From contig CAIJLV010000045.1 of NCBI GenBank assembly GCA_903821635.1, positions 1-56,087 of the forward strand: 56,087 nucleotides of DNA. Direction: 5' to 3'. The notes under the pieces are model-generated. The model made no database searches and had not been told where the DNA came from. It saw only the letters and a program-made list of their open reading frames with translations. Below are positions 8,566 to 17,182 of the stretch, one piece after another. Both the position numbers and the translations under genes were made by a program. Numbering within the stretch: position 1 is the first letter of the stretch; every line of letters starts with the position of its first letter. This DNA comes from an uncultured Verrucomicrobiota bacterium. GTDB lineage: Bacteria > Verrucomicrobiota > Verrucomicrobiia > Limisphaerales > UBA9464.

Positions 8566-11214
8566 GTGAAATCGTCTCTTTCCAAAATCGCCCGGCTACT
8601 GGCCTGCGCCGTGTGGGTAGGTGCCGCCGCCTCCGGGCGCGCGGAAAAACTGACGGGCCAATCCTTTGATGCCGCTCGCCGGCACTGGGCATATCAGCCG
8701 CTGCAACCGCCCGCCCCGCCGGTCGTGAAAGCCGCGGCGCGGGTGCAAACCCCGAGTGACGCCTTTCTGCTCGCCCAGTTGGAGGCCAGCGGTCTGACTT
8801 TCGCCCCGCCCACCGATCCGCGCACGCTGTTGCGCCGGCTTCACTACGATCTCATCGGCTTGCCGCCCACGGCGGCGGAGACGGCTGCCTTCGAGGCTGC
8901 GGCCCGCAAAAATCGACAGTCGGCCGTCACCGAAGTGGTGGAACGCCTGCTCGGGTCGCCCCGCTACGGCGAACGGTGGGGGCGTCATTGGCTCGACGTC
9001 GCCCGGTATGCCGAGACCAAGGATCTCGTGTTGGTTTACGGCCAGGATGCCCTCCGCCCCTATGCCTACACGTATCGCGACTACGTGATTCGCGCCTTCA
9101 ACGAAGACCTGCCCTTCAGTGAATTTGTGCGTGACCAACTCGCCGCCGACCGGGTGGAACCACCATTGCCGCCGTGGCGTTTGGCCGCACTGGGTTACCT
9201 CACGCTCGGCCGGTTGTTCGACCACAATATTCACGACCAGATCGATGACCAGATTGATACCGTGTCCCGCGGTTTGCTGGGCCTGACGGTCGCCTGCGCC
9301 CGGTGTCACGATCACAAATATGACGCCGTCACGATGGCGGATTACTACGGGCTTTACGGCGTCTTTGCCTCGACCGAACGCCCCTACGTGCTCCCGCTCA
9401 TCGAAGATCCGGCGAAGGTGCCGGGAGGGCTCGAATTTGAGGAAAAAATGGCCCGGGCTCGCCAGGAATTGGAAGCCCACCTCGACGGCGCGTTTGCCCA
9501 ACTGACCGAAACGCTGCGCCAACGGATTGGTGATTATTTGGTCCGCGCTGTGACGACGAAGCCCGACCTCACGGAAACCACCCAGTTTGGGCTTTCGCTC
9601 ACGCCGGAAGATTTTCGGCCCACGCTCATGCTCCGCACGCGCCGTTTCGTGGCGCAGCGAGTCCGCCCGGAGGATCCGATCTTCGGCCCGTGGGCGCGGT
9701 TGATGGCGCAGCCCGAGGACGTCTTCCCGCTCGCCGCCGCCGACGTGCGGCGGCGGCTCGGGCTCAGTGAGCCGGCGGCCGACCTAGCCCCAGCGGGGCG
9801 TCACAATCCGCTGGTCCTCGCCGCGCTCACCGAGGGCACCCTCACCAACAAGGCCACCATCGCCCGCGTTTACGGCGACCTCTTGCGCCGCGTTTACGGC
9901 GAATCCAAGCCAGCGGCCGCCGGCAGCCTTGGCCTGAGCGTGGACCAACGTGCGTTGCTGGAAATCGTCACCGGCAAGGACGGTCCCGTCTGGTTCGACC
10001 GGCGCGATACGCCCGCCCACTTGTCCCGTCCCGACGCCGACAAATATGGAGGTCTGGTCCAGAACCTCGACAAGCTCGCCGCCCACGCCACCAACGCGCC
10101 GCCCGCCCGGGCGATGGTCGTGAGCGAACTGCCTGAGCCCTATACGCCGCGCATCTTCACCCGCGGCAGTCCAGCCCGGCCAGGCGAGGTGGTGCCGCGC
10201 AGTTTCCTGCGGGTGCTCCACGGCGGTGTGCCACAGCCGCTGGGCGCGGACAGTGGCCGGTTGGCGCTCGCTCAAGCCATCACCTCGGCGACCAACCCGC
10301 TCACTGCCCGGGTCTTCGTAAATCGCGTTTGGATGGAGCACTTTGGTGAACCGCTCGTGAGCTCGCCCGCTGACTTTGGGGTCCGCAGCGAGCCGCCCAC
10401 GAACCCCGAGTTGCTCGACTGGCTCGCCGGTGAATTCATCCGCTCCGGCTGGAGTGTAAAGCACCTGCACCGGGTGATTGTGCTAAGCGGGGCGTTTCAA
10501 CAATCTTCCGTAGTGGCCGACGTGAGGAGGCTCACTTTAAGCGATGAAAGTGGGAAAGTGAGCAGGGGAGAAAGTGAGATCCCCCGTGTGGCACCCTCCT
10601 CCCCTGCGCCCACCTTCCCACTTTCCCACCAGCCCATGGGAGACAAACGGAGCCTAGTCACGTCGTCTCCTACCGGTGAGCAATCCGACCCGGACAACAA
10701 GCTGCTCTGGCATTACCCGCGCCGCCGGCTCGATTTGGAGGCCATGCGCGACACGCTGCTGCTCGTCGCCGGCCGGCTCGACGTGGCGATGGGGGGCCGT
10801 TCCGTGGACGTCGCGGGCGATCCGCTCAACGCTCGCCGCACCGTCTACGGCCTGGTGGATCGGCAGAATCTCCCGGGCCTGTTCCGGTCGTTCGACTTCG
10901 CCGTGCCCGACCAATGCGTCGAGCGTCGCCCGAAGACAACCGTGCCCCAGCAGGCACTCTTCGCGATGAACTCGCCGTTCGTGATGGAACAGGCTCGCGC
11001 GCTGGCCGCCGGCGTTGCCGGTCTTAAGGACGACTCCAGCAAGGCGGCCGCGTTGACCCGCCAAATCCTAGGCCGGCTACCGACGGGATCGGAAATTTCC
11101 CGTGCGCGCCAATTCGTGGCAACGGCCAGCGACGACTCGGACGCAAAAATGACGCCTTGGGAGCAGTTCGCCCAAGTGCTGCTCGCTAGCAACGAACTCG
11201 TCTTCCTCGACTGA
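8566..11214 (+). CDS. PSD1 family protein (DUF1549-DUF1553), exported, with an in-frame repeat insertion
   Basis: Family members pair with DUF1501 proteins in Planctomycetota and Verrucomicrobiota. Their biochemical role is not settled; a link to polysaccharide breakdown has been suggested. The GTG start at 8566 gives a signal peptide (LLACAVWVGAAASGRA). DUF1549 follows (LRRLHYDLIGLPPTAAETAA) with the CARCHDHKYD motif, which is c-type-haem-like. DUF1553 is towards the C-terminus (VFVNRVWMEHFGEPLVSSPA, PRRRLDLEAMRDTLL, TVPQQALFAMN). About 50 residues (roughly 652-705) inside DUF1553 are low in conserved character and correspond to an inverted repeat at 10519-10664. There is no N-terminal PSCyt1 domain. 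The usual DUF1501 partner is 6 kb downstream rather than adjacent. Confidence 0.9.
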   Translation: MKSSLSKIARLLACAVWVGAAASGRAEKLTGQSFDAARRHWAYQPLQPPAPPVVKAAARVQTPSDAFLLAQLEASGLTFAPPTDPRTLLRRLHYDLIGLPPTAAETAAFEAAARKNRQSAVTEVVERLLGSPRYGERWGRHWLDVARYAETKDLVLVYGQDALRPYAYTYRDYVIRAFNEDLPFSEFVRDQLAADRVEPPLPPWRLAALGYLTLGRLFDHNIHDQIDDQIDTVSRGLLGLTVACARCHDHKYDAVTMADYYGLYGVFASTERPYVLPLIEDPAKVPGGLEFEEKMARARQELEAHLDGAFAQLTETLRQRIGDYLVRAVTTKPDLTETTQFGLSLTPEDFRPTLMLRTRRFVAQRVRPEDPIFGPWARLMAQPEDVFPLAAADVRRRLGLSEPAADLAPAGRHNPLVLAALTEGTLTNKATIARVYGDLLRRVYGESKPAAAGSLGLSVDQRALLEIVTGKDGPVWFDRRDTPAHLSRPDADKYGGLVQNLDKLAAHATNAPPARAMVVSELPEPYTPRIFTRGSPARPGEVVPRSFLRVLHGGVPQPLGADSGRLALAQAITSATNPLTARVFVNRVWMEHFGEPLVSSPADFGVRSEPPTNPELLDWLAGEFIRSGWSVKHLHRVIVLSGAFQQSSVVADVRRLTLSDESGKVSRGESEIPRVAPSSPAPTFPLSHQPMGDKRSLVTSSPTGEQSDPDNKLLWHYPRRRLDLEAMRDTLLLVAGRLDVAMGGRSVDVAGDPLNARRTVYGLVDRQNLPGLFRSFDFAVPDQCVERRPKTTVPQQALFAMNSPFVMEQARALAAGVAGLKDDSSKAAALTRQILGRLPTGSEISRARQFVATASDDSDAKMTPWEQFAQVLLASNELVFLD
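10519..10664. repeat. Imperfect inverted-repeat element inside the PSD1 coding sequence
   Basis: The left outer arm gacgtgaggaggctc (10519-10533) pairs with the right arm gagcctagtcacgtc (10650-10664), with 13 of 15 positions matching. Inner arms gtgggaaagtg (10550-10560) and cactttcccac (10619-10629), and gcaggggag with ctcccctgc, extend the symmetry. The element keeps the reading frame open and falls where family members go almost directly from QQSS to PDNKLL. It resembles a MITE-like or palindromic element that settled in a gene. No second copy was seen in this window. Confidence 0.7.
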
Positions 11215-11294
11215 TTACAGCCCCGTCGATTGCCCGCCCGCGCGGCGATTGGAAGTTGGTTAAACCGGCCGGCCAAGCTGCTATTCCCCGGCCG

Positions 11295-11854
11295 TTGCAT
11301 GACGTCACCCAATTGTTGGAGCAGGTTTCCCGGGGCTAGCGGCAGGCCTCCGAAGTCCTGTTGCCCCTCGTCTACGAGGAACTGCGCCGGCTGGCGGCAG
11401 TCAGCATGGGGCGCGAGGCCGCGGGCCATACCCTGCAACCGACGGCCTTGGTGCATGAAGCCTATCTGCGGCTGGTGCACGTGCCGCAGCCCCAGGATTG
11501 GAACGGTCGGGGGCATTTCTTCGCCGCGGCGGCCGAGGCCATGCGCCGCATCTTGGTCGAGAACGCCCGGCGCAAACTCCGCCCCAAACGGGGTGGCGAC
11601 CTCGAACGGCTGAACCTCGCCGACCTGGATGTGGCCGAGCGGCCACCGACGAGCAGGTCGTGGCGGTCAGTGAGGCGCTGGACCGCCTAGCCGCCCATGA
11701 CCCGGAGGCGGCCGAGCTGATCAAGCTGCGCTTCTTCACCGGCCTGCCCAACGTGGAGGCCGCCGCGTTGCTGAAGATTCCCGAGCGCACCGCCAAGCGC
11801 CGCTGGGCCTACGCCCGGGCCTGGCTGCTGGAAGAGCTGAAGGGCGGGCGATGA
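11295..11854 (+). pseudogene. ECF-like RNA polymerase sigma factor (TIGR02999 type), decayed
   Basis: The reading from TTG 11295 (HDVTQLLEQVSRG) continues as LLPLVYEELRRLAAVSMGRE, TLQPTALVHEAYLRLV and HFFAAAAEAMRRILVENARR. These are the region 2 hallmarks of the sigma factors that accompany verrucomicrobial and acidobacterial kinases. A TAG codon at 11337-11339 interrupts the N-terminus. Near 11640-11647 the frame shifts: the text moves from NLADLDVAE to DEQVVAVSEALDRLAAHDP in another frame. Region 4 is then complete up to ARAWLLEELKGGR. The two lesions make a working protein unlikely. A restart at TTG 11361 would still run out of frame before region 4. Confidence 0.8.
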
Positions 11855-11913
11855 TTCGGTCGCAGAAATCTGGCCCAAGGCACGCAGGTTCGGCGCATTG
11901 GAGTTGAGCCGAC

Positions 11914-14368
11914 ATGTCATCGCACCCGCCCGCCCCCCGGAAAGAACGCGAGCTTTTCGAGGAAGCGTTGGAGCTGCCGACAGCGGAGCGCGGTCCGTTC
12001 CTAGGCTCGGCCTGCGGCGGCGGCGCGGCGCTGCGCCGGCGGGTCGAGGCGTGGTTGTCCGCCAGCGAAAGCGAGGCGGGCTTCCTTCCGCCGAAGGCGG
12101 CGGATTGCGCCCCGGTTGCCCCCGAGACTGCCGCGGTGATCGAGCAGGCGGGCGACTCCATCGGCCGATATCACCTGCTGGAGAAAATTGGCGAGGGCGG
12201 CTGCGGGATCGTCTTCATGGCGGAGCAGCGCGAGCCGATGCGGCGGCGCGTGGCGTTGAAGATCCTCAAGCCGGGACTGGACACGAAGGGGGTTGTCGCC
12301 CGCTTCGAGGCGGAGCGGCAGGCGCTCGCGCTGATGGATCACCCGAACATCGCCCGCGTGCTGGACGGCGGCGCGACCGGGACCGGACGGCCCTACTTCG
12401 TGATGGAGCTGGTCCGCGGAATCCGCATCACCGAGTTCTGTGACGAGAAGAAATATTCCCCGCGCGAACGCCTGGAGGTGTTCGTGCAGGTCTGCCAGGC
12501 GATCCATGACGCGCACCAGAAAGGGATCATCCACCGCGACCTGAAGCCCTCGAACATCCTCGTCACAGTGAACGACGGCGTGCCGATCCCCAAGGTGATC
12601 GCCTTCGGCATCGCCAAGGCGACCGGCCAGCAGTTCACCGACAAGACGCTCTTCACCCACTTCCACGCGCTGGTCGGCACGCCGGCCTAATTGAGCCCGG
12701 AACAGGCGGAATTCAGCAGCGTGGACGTGGATACCCGGACCGACGTTTACAGCCTGGGCGTGCTGCTCTACGAGCTGCTGGTCGGACGCACCCCGTTCGA
12801 CAGCCAGGAACTGCTGGCCGCCGGGTGGGATGCCTTGCTCCGCACGCTCCGCGACGAGGAACCGGTCCGCCCGTCCACTCGCCTGCGAACCCTGTCCGGC
12901 CAGGATCTGACCCGCACCGCGACCCGGCGGCGCCGCGAGGTGCCGCAGTTGGTGAGTGAGCTGCGAGGCGATCTCGACTGGATCGTGCTCAAGTGCCTCG
13001 AAAAGGACCGGGGCCGCCGCTACGACTCCGTGGGGGCCCTCGCGCAGGACGTGGTGCGGCACCTGCGGGACGAACCCATCGTCGCCCGCCCGCCGACCCT
13101 GGCCTACCGGCTGCAAAAGACGTTTCAGCGGAACCGGCTGGCCTGCACCGCCGGCGCGCTAGTCGCCGTTACGCTCTTGGTCGCCTCCGGGTTCTCCGTC
13201 TGGACGATGCTCCGGGAGAAGGCGGCGCGCGCCGTGGCCGAGCAGCAAACCGTCCGCGCCAACCGTGAGACCGCGGCGGCCCGCACAGCGGAACGGACCG
13301 CCCGCCAAGCGGCTTACGCGGCCGACATGCAGGCCGCCGAACTCGCACTCAAGGACCACAACCCCGGGCGCGCCCACCTGTTCGGCGTGGAGCAGGGGAA
13401 ATTCGTCCGCTGGTGTCCGCAGGACGGCACCCGGGAGGAGCTTCCGTTCCCGCTCAAGGACGACCAACTGCAATACCTTGCGACCTTGGGGCGGGACCAG
13501 TTGGTCGCCGGCTCCTACAGCGAGCCAAGCGGGGGGCGCGATGGTGTCCACTTCCGACGGAAGCGTGGTCCGCCGCCTGGCCGGTCACGATGAGCTGATC
13601 GCGGTGGCCGGTTCGCCGGACGGACGCTGGGTGGTGGCCGGCGACCGGTGGGGCAAGGTCGCGCTTTGGGATGCCGCCAGCGGCGAGATGACGGGACCGG
13701 CCGAGGGACCGGTTGCGGCGCACAGCCTCTTGGCCAACCGGCTCGCCTTCTCGCCCGACAGCACCCGATTGGCCACGGTCGGCGGCGACCAGCAGGTCCG
13801 CTTGTGGCAAGTGCCGTCCTCGCCCGAAGGGCAGTTGGAGGAGTTAGCGAGTTTCCGAGGCCACGCCAATGTGGTCGAGGCGCTGGCCTTTGCACCCGAT
13901 GGCGCCCGGCTCTTCTCCGGGGCCAAGGATGCGACCGTGCGGGTCTGGTCGCTCGCCGAGGTCGCCGCCCGTCTGCCAAAGCCGGAGGCGAACCCCGACC
14001 CCGGCATCTTCGGGCTCAGCCCGGACGGACGGCAGATCGTCACCGGGGCGGCGGAGGGCAACCTCCGCTGGTGGGCCGCCCCCGGCCAGATTGGCAACGA
14101 GGCCAAGGACCTTCTGATCTTCAATCTACAGAACCTCTCGGTCGCGGTATTGGGCAGTCTCGGCGCGAGCGGGACGATTGGCGTGGAGGGAGCCATCGGC
14201 GTGGGAGCCAGCATCGGCTTCGAGGCTCAGCTCAAGACCAGCCTGATCCTGCTCGCCTTGGGCCATGAGGGCTATGACGAGGAAGACGGCACCCTGCTGG
14301 CGGGGATCGACCTCCCGGTGGAAGCCAGTCTCAGCGCCGGCGTCGCGTTGGCCGAGGGGTGGAGGTAA
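11914..14368 (+). pseudogene. Ser/Thr protein kinase with WD40 repeats, inactivated
   Basis: The order is a short N-terminal region (FEEALELPTAERGPFL), then the kinase domain (IGRYHLLEKIGEGGCGIVF, VALKILKPG, HRDLKPSNIL), a TM helix (about 13140-13205) and WD40-type repeats (WVVAGDRWGKVALWDAASGE, TRLATVGGDQQVRLW). Lesions: the DFG aspartate is Ala (AFG, codon 12601-12603). A TAA at 12688-12690 replaces the Tyr of GTPAYLSPEQ. A frameshift lies at a six-G run (13531-13536). After LRWWAAPG (about 14085) the sequence stops resembling WD40 and becomes the Gly/Ala/Val-rich start of the next secreted protein, which suggests a deletion junction. The product cannot be an active kinase. It follows the sigma pseudogene by 59 bp, the usual order of such pairs. 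Confidence 0.8.
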
Positions 14369-16425
14369 CCGCGGAAGGCGGGGTTTCCGCGGGCGTTTCG
14401 CTGGCCAATCTGACGCTGAAGGACTGGGGCCAGGATTTGCCGGTGCCGGCTGGCCTCACCGTCGCCGGGTTCGAGGTCATCGACTTCACCGGCGCAAACC
14501 ATCAGGACGGAACCATCGAGGGCAAGGGCTGGATGGTGCTTCCCATGGGCGGCCTGGTGAGGGTGGATCGTTTGCGGGTGAGTCCCACGGGCAAGGTGCT
14601 CGAAGGCGCCTGGAGCGGCGTGCTTGAGCTCGGGCCCTTGGGCGAAGTGACCGTTGCCGGTGGGACGATCACGGATGACGGGCTGGTCGGAAACACGGAC
14701 CTCGTGGTCGGGCCCAGTGTCCTCCAGGCCGACTTTCGCCTGCGGAGCAATGGCCTCCTGTTCGGCAATGCCGTGGGCAGCCTGAACCTCGGCGGAGTGC
14801 CCCTGGCCAATGTCAATGTGTCGCTGGTTGAAGACGGATCGTTCGCGGGAACGGCGCGGGCACAGATCGCGGGAGCGACGTCCGACAGCCAGATTCGCCT
14901 CCGACTCCTGACTCAACCCTCGGCCAGGCTCACCAGCGTTTCCAGTGTCGGCGGTGCCTCGGCTCAACTCGATCTGCAGCTTAGCAACGCTGGGGCGACC
15001 GGCACCGTAACGGTGGATGTCTTCGGCCAGCCAGTTGGTTTCAACGTCGCCATTCTGCCGGGCAGCGGCCTGACGGGGTCCGCCGTCGCTCGCCTGGCCA
15101 CGCCCTGGGGCCTCGCCATTGACTCCAACCTGCAGCTCGACGCCACCGGCGTCCATGGCTCGGGCAGAACGCGGATTCTCGGGGCGGATTTCACAGCCTC
15201 GGACCTACGGCTCCAATCCAACGGTCGCCTGACCGGTAGCTTCAACGGCACGCTGGCCGTGGACGGGCATCAACTGGGCCTGACGGCGCTGGAGATTCGC
15301 GACGACGCCCTGCAAGGCCGCACCACCTCCGTCTTGGGCGAGGTCACCGGCCTGGTCGAATTCATCAACCAGGTGGGCGAGGCTTCCCTCGTGAAGGTCA
15401 GCCAGGTGAACTTCCGATCAACGCTCGCCGGTCTCAACAGCGGCCTCACGGAGCTCACGGTGGACGCCTTGGTGGCGGGGCAGCCGCAGCGGTTTGTCAT
15501 TCCCTATGACCTGCGAACCGGCCAGAACGAGGCGAACCTCGCCACGGCGGCCCGCCAGCTGTCGCCTCAGCTCTATCCGGACTCGGCCTGGACCGTCTTG
15601 CCGTGGACCAACGACGGCTCGTCCGGCATCACCCCCGGCCAGACCGTCTGGGCCTACCGGTTCAACTCCACCGGCACCACCAGCGTCGGCTCCGTGCCCG
15701 TCATCGGTCTCACGGGGACAAGCCCTGCGGTCAGCGGCCGGTTCTCCGTCCAAGGATTCGTGGCCGCCTATCCCGGCGACCAGAACGTCCTCACTTCTGG
15801 TGCCGGCGGCAGCTCCGTGCTCGCCGCCAACTTCCTCTTCGGCGCCAACCCCGGCACCATCACCTTCGAGGGACTGACCCCAGGAGTCACCTACCGCGCC
15901 ACCATCCTCAGCGTCGGTTTTGACGAGGCTCCCGTCGCCCGCAACGTCACCTTCAGCAGCACCGCCGGCGAACGGACCGTCGAGCAGAACACCTACGGCA
16001 AAAACCAAGGCATCCGCATCGAACACACCTTCACCGCCACGGCGGCCACGCAGGCCGTCACGCTGACGCCCGCGACCGACGCGACCTTCCATCTCTACGC
16101 CCTCCGCTCCAACCCGCAGGCGGCCAATCGGTCTGGCTTCGCCCTGCCCGTGCCGATCACCCTTACGGGCTCGGTCGAAGCCCGGCAGTTCACCGTTCCC
16201 TATCAGCCGACTTCCGGTGATCTCGTCTACCGCCTCCGCCACTCCACCAACCTCGGCACGTGGACCGACGCCTTCCGGCTCGATCTCGCCACCGGGACAA
16301 TCACCCAGCGCCCGGGCGTGAGCGGCACCGCCGACGCGACGACCCGGACCGTGACCGTCACCATCACCGATCTCAGTCTCTTTGCGCCGCCCTCCTTCTG
16401 GCGCCTCAGCGTGGAACAGCCCTGA
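14359..16425 (+). CDS. Secreted modular protein, probably missing its own 5' end
   Basis: The 688-codon frame opens with GTG 14359, 7 bases before the stop of the preceding frame. The text on both sides is continuous in style (SLSAGVALAE, then VEVTAEGGVSAGVSLANL), so a one-base loss in the GGGG run at 14356-14359 may have split one gene. There is no signal peptide at this start. The middle is beta-repeat-like (LNLGGVPLANVNVSLVEDG). Residues from about 410 form a module with LTPGVTYRATILSVGF and NQGIRIEHTFTATA. The end has YRLRHSTNLGTWTDAF and PSFWRLSVEQP, the C-terminal module seen in the other secreted proteins here. It is probably a fragment rather than a full gene, and its function is unknown. 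Confidence 0.6.
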   Translation: MEVTAEGGVSAGVSLANLTLKDWGQDLPVPAGLTVAGFEVIDFTGANHQDGTIEGKGWMVLPMGGLVRVDRLRVSPTGKVLEGAWSGVLELGPLGEVTVAGGTITDDGLVGNTDLVVGPSVLQADFRLRSNGLLFGNAVGSLNLGGVPLANVNVSLVEDGSFAGTARAQIAGATSDSQIRLRLLTQPSARLTSVSSVGGASAQLDLQLSNAGATGTVTVDVFGQPVGFNVAILPGSGLTGSAVARLATPWGLAIDSNLQLDATGVHGSGRTRILGADFTASDLRLQSNGRLTGSFNGTLAVDGHQLGLTALEIRDDALQGRTTSVLGEVTGLVEFINQVGEASLVKVSQVNFRSTLAGLNSGLTELTVDALVAGQPQRFVIPYDLRTGQNEANLATAARQLSPQLYPDSAWTVLPWTNDGSSGITPGQTVWAYRFNSTGTTSVGSVPVIGLTGTSPAVSGRFSVQGFVAAYPGDQNVLTSGAGGSSVLAANFLFGANPGTITFEGLTPGVTYRATILSVGFDEAPVARNVTFSSTAGERTVEQNTYGKNQGIRIEHTFTATAATQAVTLTPATDATFHLYALRSNPQAANRSGFALPVPITLTGSVEARQFTVPYQPTSGDLVYRLRHSTNLGTWTDAFRLDLATGTITQRPGVSGTADATTRTVTVTITDLSLFAPPSFWRLSVEQP

Positions 16426-16600
16426 AAAGCCGCAGGAAACCACGAGGGCTCTGATTTCGTGGAAACGGCTTGGGGGAGAAGCTGAGACGGTCGCATCCCT
16501 TGCATGGGGCTGCGACCGACAAGCAACCACTGCGGCTGGCGGTAAGGGCCGTCGCTTTTCGGCGTTTCCACCCAATGCGCCCGCGGCTAACCTGCCGGCC

Positions 16601-17182
16601 ATGGTTGAAGCCGAAACAAATTCGGGTTTGCCCTCCCGCCACCTGACCACCGCCGAACTCGCTGCCGGTCTGCCGGAAGTCCGCCGTTCTCCGGCTGACG
16701 CCGGCACGGTGGCGATGATCGTCGTGCGGCCCGACCGCGACCGGCGTGAACTGCCGCACGCGGCCGAGATTTCGCCCGAGTCTGGTCTGGCTGGCGACCG
16801 TTGGGTCCGCCACTGCACCCGCAAGCTGCCCGACGGTCGGCTGAATCCTGATACGCAGCTTACCCTCATGAACAGCCGGGCCGCCGCCCTGATCGCGGGC
16901 CCTGAGGAGCGCTGGCCGCTAGCGGGTGACAACCTGGTGGTGGATCTCGACCTGAGCTTCGCCAACCTGCCCGTCGGCCAGCGCCTCCAACTCGGCGAGG
17001 CGATCATCGAAATTAGCCTCGAACCGCACACCGGTTGTGCGAAGTTTTCGCAACGCTTCGGACCCGCCGCGTTGGCGTTTGTAAATTCACCCACGGGCAA
17101 ACATCTCCGTCTTCGCGGGGTGAACGCGCGGGTGATCCAAGCCGGCTGGGTCAGGACCGGAATCCGGATTGAAAAATTATGA
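16601..17182 (+). CDS. MOSC-domain protein
   Basis: MOSC domains occur in molybdenum-cofactor sulfurases and related sulfur-carrier or reductase proteins. The 193-residue product starts at ATG 16601; the open frame runs further upstream without family similarity. The domain shows GLAGDRW, QLTLMNSRAAALI, GDNLVVDLDLSFANLPVGQR and the conserved cysteine in HTGCAKFSQRFG. It overlaps the DUF1501 gene by 4 bp (ATGA), so the two are translationally coupled. A role in Moco-linked chemistry is family knowledge; the substrate is unknown. A sulfite-oxidase-like molybdoprotein is encoded 6 kb away but not in the same operon. Confidence 0.87.
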   Translation: MVEAETNSGLPSRHLTTAELAAGLPEVRRSPADAGTVAMIVVRPDRDRRELPHAAEISPESGLAGDRWVRHCTRKLPDGRLNPDTQLTLMNSRAAALIAGPEERWPLAGDNLVVDLDLSFANLPVGQRLQLGEAIIEISLEPHTGCAKFSQRFGPAALAFVNSPTGKHLRLRGVNARVIQAGWVRTGIRIEKL

